From Verrucomicrobiota bacterium (GTDB lineage Bacteria; Verrucomicrobiota; Verrucomicrobiia; Verrucomicrobiales; Akkermansiaceae): a stretch of DNA of 64,000 bases. A model generated the notes under the pieces. That model was not told the origin of the DNA and ran no database searches. It was given only the letters and a program-made list of their open reading frames with translations. Location: NCBI GenBank assembly GCA_017301995.1, contig JAFLEH010000021.1, forward strand, positions 1 to 64,000. The letters run 5' to 3'. Made by a program: the position numbers and the translations under genes. Of this stretch, positions 60,401 through 64,000 are shown piece by piece. Position 1 is the first letter of the stretch; every line of letters starts with the position of its first letter.

Positions 60401-61330
60401 TCGAGTCACACCGGCACGATCCTTGCAAACGGGGGCATCACCTTCGGCGCCGGAACCCACACGATGTCAGGCACTTCAGCCTACCTCGGTGGCAGCGGCT
60501 CCAGCACCGGCACGCTGGCGCTTTCCAACGGCGCATCCATCCGTCCCGGAAACTCCGCTGGCAATTTCACCAACTACGGCACCCTCAGCTTCACCGCCGG
60601 AGGGGCCAATCCGTCGGTGGTGGTCGAACTGGCATCGGCATCGTCGTTCGACACCATCACCCTGGCAAACAGCTCGGTGCTGGCGCTGGGCAGCGGCCTA
60701 ACCGACCTGACGGTCCAGCCGCTCTATCATCCCGTGCCCGGCACCGTGTACCGGATCATCACCGCGGGAACCGGCACCGGAGTCCGCACCGGCACCTTCC
60801 GCAACGCACCGGCGACGGGATCGTTGATTTCCGGCACCTCCGGCACCATCACCGCCTGGTTCCGAGTCACCTACGACGGGGCCGGCAAGTATGTGGAACT
60901 CACCGCGCTCGATCCCTACGACGCCTGGGCCGAGTCCAAGGGCCTGACCGGCGGCGACGCGGGCTTCAACGCCGATCCCGATGGCGACGGCATTCCTAAC
61001 GGCATCGAATTCGTGATCGGGGGAGAACCCAACCCAGCCAATCCGGCGTGGGATTCGCGCGCGCTGCTGCCGACGATGGTGCTCGACGAAACCTACCTGC
61101 GGTTTGTGTTCCGTCGTTCCCAGGTCAGCGCAACCTATCTTCCCACCTGTCACTACAGCGGCGACCTGACTGCCTGGACCTTGGCTGAGGACGACACCAA
61201 CGGAGTGGATATCCTCGAAACGCCGAACGGCTTCTCGCCCGGTATCGACCGCGTCGAGGTTCTCATTCCGCGCGCCCTCGCCACCAGCGGGCGGCTGTTC
61301 GCAAGGTTGCAGGTTGAGGACTCACCGTGA
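54434..61330 (+). CDS. Giant secreted Gly-rich beta-repeat protein with 606-bp tandem repeats
   Basis: This 2298-aa protein starts at ATG 54434, with a signal peptide (SLAFAMVCGSARA, ~18-30). It is built of parallel-beta-type repeats containing GPxTGGFxxxGGTxxGTG, SADxGYFSTGxIGG, NEGVWTHAASGTINLD, NHGTWRLNGAV and a SGGTHTWTGGT strand. It resembles autotransporter-passenger-like beta-solenoids but has no C-terminal barrel. The central units are nearly identical in DNA at ~606-bp spacing. A C-terminal module with NADPDGDGIPNGIEFVIGG (~2183) matches those of the two other giant proteins in this window. Presumably surface-exposed or released; partner of the upstream giant protein. Confidence 0.82.
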   Translation: MKLRSCLPSFLVAPRIWSLAFAMVCGSARAEILIDDLTTLTISGTVTAADDYDTDWQSTIGGGTLEIAAGGKLIFSDGRTVSETFGGGFLSVAGTLEHDAASPSYVHAGVITSGSAEIRALQSGLYLMGGGSYAGNPEFHADGGDIWFAGGTHSIGNATLTGGGNIRAYSGILALTGAINGTAGPVTGGLVVQGGTIRGSGGGMGGITSRSVSADRVVLGTGSLESAMIRVTGTGSTPLGSMFDLVGGVVINEGVFSQSATGFLNADPAGSAGSGTIINKGTWNLMETASVFNLEGDGEFQNLGLLRTLDAAGNAVVRAKMRNESGATIRAAAGSVLSLNGGGVYDSGSVFDCQGTVSLGNGSHVMGDCVLSGGGYLQSFLFSNISLLGNMGPASGPATGGFMLVGGAVTGLSGGLGGGGSGTDMFSAERGVLAAGTVSATTLRFTGLSEIAEDANVGLISGALINEGTFWHRDGGVIDTDPEIGSGIYGTIVNKGVWNMEGDHTIANTNGEGVFINEGTIQTTGPASYARIGAEMHHGGGAVMHAITGSTIVCEGGGTYLSDGVLRADGTIALGGGLHTVFTHAFEGDGYVGTLGSDCQWQVGVVGPLTGPATGGFEMNGGMVSHFPLGGASAVNVERGRFASGTIDGVKVRVTGTSVKQSNSYLLIRSGMLVNEGVMTHQGNSGFDLDPELNFEVYGKIENRGTWNVLGDCDIRGLFSQGIFENHGLVDALTDAAEISIGTEMLNMSTGILRARSGGSISLIGRSTHQPGSVLDADGGGISFVAGDHLLDGPTLTGGSSVKASGGSVWVIDRVGPESGPATGGFSMEGGTVGGAYDNGSGVVMAGPGAGWLAADHGTLATGEINDANLRYTGMVQRSGTGGFSIRKGSLRVDGVMTQSPGSHIQLDPDTAEDKFGAVENLGEWNALGACRFDNLGGGGKFLNSGLFNAAAGTVEVMAGLENRDGGRLSATGGAIQLKGGSLHESGSVMDASAAQSVSLVSGVHTFDGGSLVGQGWIYAQGGSTVLNGSVGPVSGAAQGGFGLTGGTVSGTGLLSAARGYYSTGTITGNPTLRFTESFAIEANKTLSLASGTIRNEGSFVQGTGVGIALDPSSAAGGGTLVNRGTWQLGTGTTYSNTYGEGVFENGGLFHSSGGNNTIQALFRQTAGGVLRVTAGQMVLSGGSEIAAGSVLEPDGGALYLSTGSHVLAGGSLAGSSLVYASGGTTTVSGDVGNPTGNATGGFGMTGGTVTGTGTLSADRGYFSTGLIGGAVTLRLTGESTKAGATTLNMNGGTILNDGAWTNAASGTINLDSTTGGGSGSIINRGTWRLNGAVSYNNIYDGGQVVNHGLFECVSGNSSIDAAVHHRTGSVFRVLAGQMLLSGGGSMEVGAALDAAGGIIYLNAGTHTWTGGTIIGNSYVYCNNTGYVTASGEIGAASGPATGGFGVTGGTLTGTGTVSADHGYFSAGLIGGSVTVRLTGNSSTAGVGNTLNMNGGTILNEGVWTHAASGTINLDSASGGGAGMIVNQGTWRLNGAVSYNNSNGAGQVVNHGVFECVSGNSSIAGAVHHRTGSMFRVLGGQMLLSGGGSLEAGATLDAKGGIIYLSGGTHTWTGGTIIGNDHVYCSGGTTTVSGEVGAASGPATGGFGVTGGTLTGTGTVSADHGYFSTGLIGGSVTVRLTGNSSTAGTGNTLNMNGGTILNEGVWTHAASGTINLDSTTGGSAGTITNHGTWRLNGAVGYNNTYGGGQVVNHGLFECVSGNSSIDAVVHHRTGSVFRVLAGQMLLTGGGSLEAGATLDAAGGIIYLNDGTHTWTGGTLTGNSYVYCNNTSYTTVSGEVGAASGPATGGFGVTGGTLTGTGTVSADHGYFSTGQIGGSVTVRLTGAASKAASTTLNMSGGTIRNEGVFTHQTSGTINLDNSTGAGGGTIHNLGTWNIAGAVSFNNTNNGGAFLNSGILTVATGSSTISAAMTNSGSIQVNGGTLSLSKGSSHTGTILANGGITFGAGTHTMSGTSAYLGGSGSSTGTLALSNGASIRPGNSAGNFTNYGTLSFTAGGANPSVVVELASASSFDTITLANSSVLALGSGLTDLTVQPLYHPVPGTVYRIITAGTGTGVRTGTFRNAPATGSLISGTSGTITAWFRVTYDGAGKYVELTALDPYDAWAESKGLTGGDAGFNADPDGDGIPNGIEFVIGGEPNPANPAWDSRALLPTMVLDETYLRFVFRRSQVSATYLPTCHYSGDLTAWTLAEDDTNGVDILETPNGFSPGIDRVEVLIPRALATSGRLFARLQVEDSP
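57554..60365 (+). repeat. Tandem repeats of about 606 bp inside the second giant gene
   Basis: The motif GGATTCGG starts units at 57554 (diverged), 58157, 58763, 59369 and 59978, i.e. spacings of 603, 606, 606 and 609 bp. The last three full units are almost identical in DNA; the final one is partial. Confidence 0.85.
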
Positions 61331-61353
61331 ACCGCACAACACCGGAAACTCCA

Positions 61354-62094
61354 TCACGCCTTCGCCAGGCGCCGTTTCTTCGGCGTCGGAAAGGCATCGT
61401 GCAAGACCCCTTCCAGATCCCGCCCCGCCGCCTTCTTGTTGCGGCCACCCCATTGTTTGAAGAAAAACGCCGTTCCGCTCCGGTCGCACTGGTCGCGGAT
61501 CGACACCACCCATTCCTTCTTCATCGGCCGCGGACGGACGCCACTCTCGCCGCCCACGATCACCCAGTCGATCCCCTTCAGATTCAGCCGGTGAAGCGGG
61601 CCGATCAGCGGCTCGCAGGAAAGAAACCTCACCGCCGGACGCACCGCGCGCAAATGGTCGATCCGGTCTGTCACCGACTCATTCTCCACACTCACTCCCA
61701 TCCAGATGTTCTCCGTCCAGCGGAGCTTCTTCCACACTTGCTCCAGCCGCTCGCCCCGCTTCGTCAGCACTTGGAAAATCAGGTGGGGGCACTCGTTCAT
61801 CACCTCGAAGGTCCGCTGGATGAAACGCAGGGAAACATCCTTGTGGAAAAGATCGCTCATCGAGTTCACGAAGACCATGGCCGGCTTCTTCCACCCGTAG
61901 GGAATCGCCAGCGCCGCCTCATGCTCGCGAATCTTGAACCCGTCCGCGTATTTCGCCACCCCCATCGCCTGCAACCGCCGCGACATGATCTCCGCATAGC
62001 AGTTCTTGCATCCGGCGGATACCTTGTCGCACCCAGTCGTGGGATTCCACGTGAGTTCGGTCCATTCGATGGAACTGCTTGCCATGGCGGACAC
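61354..62094 (-). CDS. DUF5131 / Gp37-Gp68-family three-Cys-motif protein
   Basis: This 246-aa protein has N-terminal IEWTELTWNPTTGCDKVSAGC and then KNCYAEIMSRR, i.e. a three-Cys C-x6-C-x2-C motif typical of the PF07505 (phage Gp37/Gp68, DUF5131) family. The motif resembles, but is not identical to, that of radical-SAM enzymes. Other family blocks are VFVNSMSDLFHKDV, FQVLTKRGERLEQ, WMGVSVENESVTDRIDHLR, RFLSCEPLIGPL and WVIVGGESGVRPRPM. An in-frame ATG three codons further down is possible. This family is nearly always encoded beside TcmP, as here. Its substrate is unknown. Confidence 0.88.
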   Translation of the reverse strand: MSAMASSSIEWTELTWNPTTGCDKVSAGCKNCYAEIMSRRLQAMGVAKYADGFKIREHEAALAIPYGWKKPAMVFVNSMSDLFHKDVSLRFIQRTFEVMNECPHLIFQVLTKRGERLEQVWKKLRWTENIWMGVSVENESVTDRIDHLRAVRPAVRFLSCEPLIGPLHRLNLKGIDWVIVGGESGVRPRPMKKEWVVSIRDQCDRSGTAFFFKQWGGRNKKAAGRDLEGVLHDAFPTPKKRRLAKA

Positions 62095-62149
62095 TAAGCC
62101 CGAAACCCGGACATTTCAATCGCAAAATCTTCAAACTCAACCCTCGATT

Positions 62150-63346
62150 TCAGAACAAAGTGCCCTGGACCTCTTGCGGGGGAGCGGGGTGAAAGAAGAT
62201 CCCCTGGATTCTGTCTTCGGGGAATGAATGGGCCCTCACGACCTCACCCTTCTTTGGCACAACAGTGACTCGGCTACTTCGACTGAGCGTCTCAAGCATC
62301 GCCTTCGGGTTGAGAAACGGTGTTTCACATAAGGCGTAGTTATCAAGATCTTCGTATGAGACGGTCATATCCAAAAACCTCTTGTGCATTTCGTCCGAGT
62401 AAAGATCAATGTCATCGCCGCGAAACAATACGTGTTGATTGTAATGAGCATCGGAGAATGAATACGTGCCGGTTGTATCGATAGCACGCATCGCCTCTTT
62501 CATCTTCTCCATACCCAGCCGGTTACCTGTGGCAAACACCAAATAATAGTTGATGCGGTCGTTCTTTCCTCTCATTTCAAATGACCAAACATATTTACAA
62601 CCGGCATCCTCGATCAGTATCCTCTTGTAAAGTTCTAGCGCTTTTAGTGATCGGATCGCAAGAGAATCTGATGGGCAATCTAGCGCCTTCTCCCAGTCCC
62701 TGCCGCCAAACATCTCATCTAGTTGTTCGATCCAATTTGGATTTCTGCCCGACCAAATCCTTGCAATCCCGTCCGCGTCGAAGTTCAAAAGCAACTCACT
62801 TGAAGGGTTGCTGAGGCAGTCCCTGAACAATTGGAATGGAACCCCTGTCCCACCAAACGGATCGGCAAACAACAGCAACGGATGTCCACACGACAGAGCG
62901 CCACCTACGTCGGCGCGGCCAAGAACTTCGGGAAATGCAAATTGAAACTCACCGCAAATTGATATTGGCTCCAGGCGGGCAGGGTATTTCTCACTCCCTA
63001 CACATTCCCGCAAAAGCTCGTAACGACCTTGGCTGGACTCAATGAAACAAGCTATAACCTTCGCTCCAATCCGATCTGGCTCCTTGAGAATCCAGGACTT
63101 GAACACACGCAACGCAGCAACCGGTGACCCTTCGGCATGGTTCTTGTATGTTCCGGGACCAGAAAAGCCATCAACATAGACGACGCTCGGATATCTCGAC
63201 CCGACAATCGGAAACCAAGCATTCAAATAGTTCTTCAATATTGATATCTTCGCAATTGTATGCGGCTCGGCAGACCAGACTGTGGGAAGTTTATTGGACA
63301 TATCAAACTCTATGTTGCTCCTATTCCGGCTTAGGTCTTGCGCCAT
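62150..63346 (-). CDS. tcmP: Three-Cys-motif partner protein TcmP
   Basis: This 398-aa protein matches the TcmP family: KISILKNYLNAWFPIVG, VVYVDGFSGPGTYKN (~57-70), LLLFADPFGGTGVP (~160), ELLLNFDADGIARI (~185) and YYLVFATGNRLGMEKMKEAM (~270). The DGFSGPG/DPFGG pattern suggests a nucleoside- or SAM-binding Rossmann-like core (inference). It partners with the DUF5131 protein encoded 55 bp downstream. If the start is at 63346 it overlaps the upstream two-TM gene by 26 bp; an ATG at 63301 would give no overlap. The gene is markedly lower in GC than the rest of the window, a sign of recent acquisition. Confidence 0.86.
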   Translation of the reverse strand: MAQDLSRNRSNIEFDMSNKLPTVWSAEPHTIAKISILKNYLNAWFPIVGSRYPSVVYVDGFSGPGTYKNHAEGSPVAALRVFKSWILKEPDRIGAKVIACFIESSQGRYELLRECVGSEKYPARLEPISICGEFQFAFPEVLGRADVGGALSCGHPLLLFADPFGGTGVPFQLFRDCLSNPSSELLLNFDADGIARIWSGRNPNWIEQLDEMFGGRDWEKALDCPSDSLAIRSLKALELYKRILIEDAGCKYVWSFEMRGKNDRINYYLVFATGNRLGMEKMKEAMRAIDTTGTYSFSDAHYNQHVLFRGDDIDLYSDEMHKRFLDMTVSYEDLDNYALCETPFLNPKAMLETLSRSSRVTVVPKKGEVVRAHSFPEDRIQGIFFHPAPPQEVQGTLF

Positions 63347-63992
63347 CGGCTTTTAGCGTGACCGACCCGCCCCCGGGTAAATGTGTCTCAAAATCACCCT
63401 TCTTTCCGACAAGGTGCTGCAGGAAGTTCGAGAGATTCTCAGCCTCGGATTCCTTGCGATCCCGGTTCTCAAAGAGGTTGTTTCCAAGCAACTCAAGAAG
63501 CCCATCAGGAAGAACCTTCCCGCTTGCGGTTAACGCTTCGACGGTTTCAACTATCCAAGCCGACCTCTCTATATCAACTGCCTTATCACGAATTCTAAAC
63601 TCAGTTTCTGACAGCCGATCCGCAACCCTCCCTTCCCACCGAATGTATGCCGCACTAAAGCCAAACACCGCCAATGCGCTGAGCGTGAGCTTTATGTAAG
63701 CGAGTATATAGAAGGGAGAGGCGGGATCATTCGATGCCGACGCAGAAACTTTCGCATCCGCTAGCGAAATCGTAGCGTTTGACTCAGTTTTTTGTTCTTC
63801 GCTCCCTGTAAACTTCAACGCAAAGAATGCAAACGCCGCGATTGAGATGCCAATCAGCGCAAAATTAGCTATCCGCACAAATGCGCGCGAGTGGTTTACG
63901 CTCCTGGAAGGTCGAAAGTTTTCAACCTGCTCAATTAGTCGCTTCCGCAACTCTGTGTGAATGCGCCGCCGTTCGCCGATAGGTTCCTTCAA
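63321..63992 (-). CDS. Hypothetical two-TM protein, start uncertain, possibly truncated by the window edge
   Basis: This protein of at least 223 aa has a basic N-terminal region, a membrane helix (~43-62, IANFALIGISIAAFAFFALKF), a second helix (~92-118, YILAYIKLTLSALAVFGFSAAYI) and a helical C-terminal domain rich in charged residues (SETEFRIRDKAVDIERSAW...). The first codon chosen is a TTG at 63992, but the frame is still open at the window edge, so the real start may be outside. It has low GC and overlaps tcmP; the layout recalls small membrane effector proteins of defence islands. No family is recognised. Confidence 0.55.
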   Translation of the reverse strand: MKEPIGERRRIHTELRKRLIEQVENFRPSRSVNHSRAFVRIANFALIGISIAAFAFFALKFTGSEEQKTESNATISLADAKVSASASNDPASPFYILAYIKLTLSALAVFGFSAAYIRWEGRVADRLSETEFRIRDKAVDIERSAWIVETVEALTASGKVLPDGLLELLGNNLFENRDRKESEAENLSNFLQHLVGKKGDFETHLPGGGSVTLKADGARPKPE

Positions 63993-64000
63993 ATTGAGGC

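Overview
This is a GC-rich window (by eye a little above 60 % G+C) from a Gram-negative, outer-membrane bacterium. It most likely belongs to the Verrucomicrobiota (Verrucomicrobiae, Luteolibacter/Haloferula-like). This rests on gene content: a LamB-type porin, a CotH/lamin-tail giant protein, a DUF1800+DUF1501 pair, BamD- and LptE-like lipoproteins, PQQ-like propellers mixed with Fe-S proteins, and huge delta-60/Calx-beta and GG-repeat surface proteins. No rRNA, tRNA, CRISPR array, phage structural gene or transposase was seen.

Layout. 1-6.4 kb: the 3' part of a carbohydrate porin, overlapping by 1 nt a 1663-aa CotH-type secreted protein. 6.4-11.3 kb: a small secreted thioredoxin-like protein (minus strand), then a four-gene DevBCA/TolC-type export operon (permease, ATPase, membrane-fusion protein, outer-membrane factor). 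11.3-15.2 kb: an M23 peptidase (minus) and the DUF1800/DUF1501 pair. 15.5-20.6 kb: a GYF-RDD protein with a LolC/E-like permease (minus), two coupled membrane proteins (plus) and an anchored unknown (minus). 20.6-22.2 kb: two divergent toxin-antitoxin modules (VapBC and Phd/PIN) sharing a 194-bp spacer with candidate operators. 22.3-25.5 kb: carB. 25.6-29.5 kb (minus): a Fic-fold protein lacking the catalytic His, LptE-like, BamD-like and a class IV aminotransferase. 29.6-34.3 kb (plus): a GYF-DUF4328 protein, a coupled ketosynthase / L,D-transpeptidase / DUF1015 operon, and a double-HTH basic protein with a textbook terminator.

34.3-36.6 kb is a scar. A pectate-lyase-fold gene lies between two copies (about 170-180 bp) of the 3' end of the neighbouring HndABC-like gene; the left copy is decaying. 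36.6-45.5 kb is a minus-strand, tightly overlapping redox operon: PQQ-like propeller, tiny Tat-signal Cys-rich protein, Tat-anchored NHL-type propeller, NapG-like ferredoxin, NapH-like membrane Fe-S protein, second PQQ-like propeller, and a fused HndA-HndB-HndC (NuoE/NuoF-type) protein with no hydrogenase catalytic subunit. I read this as a candidate undescribed NAD(P)H-linked membrane electron-transfer complex, and the most promising system here.

45.8-61.3 kb: two consecutive giant secreted proteins (2869 and 2298 aa). The first is preceded by a set of AAAATACGC boxes; the second contains near-identical tandem repeats of about 606 bp. 61.35-64 kb: a minus-strand cassette of a two-TM protein, TcmP and its three-Cys-motif (DUF5131) partner. 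Its upstream part is visibly richer in A+T and looks acquired.
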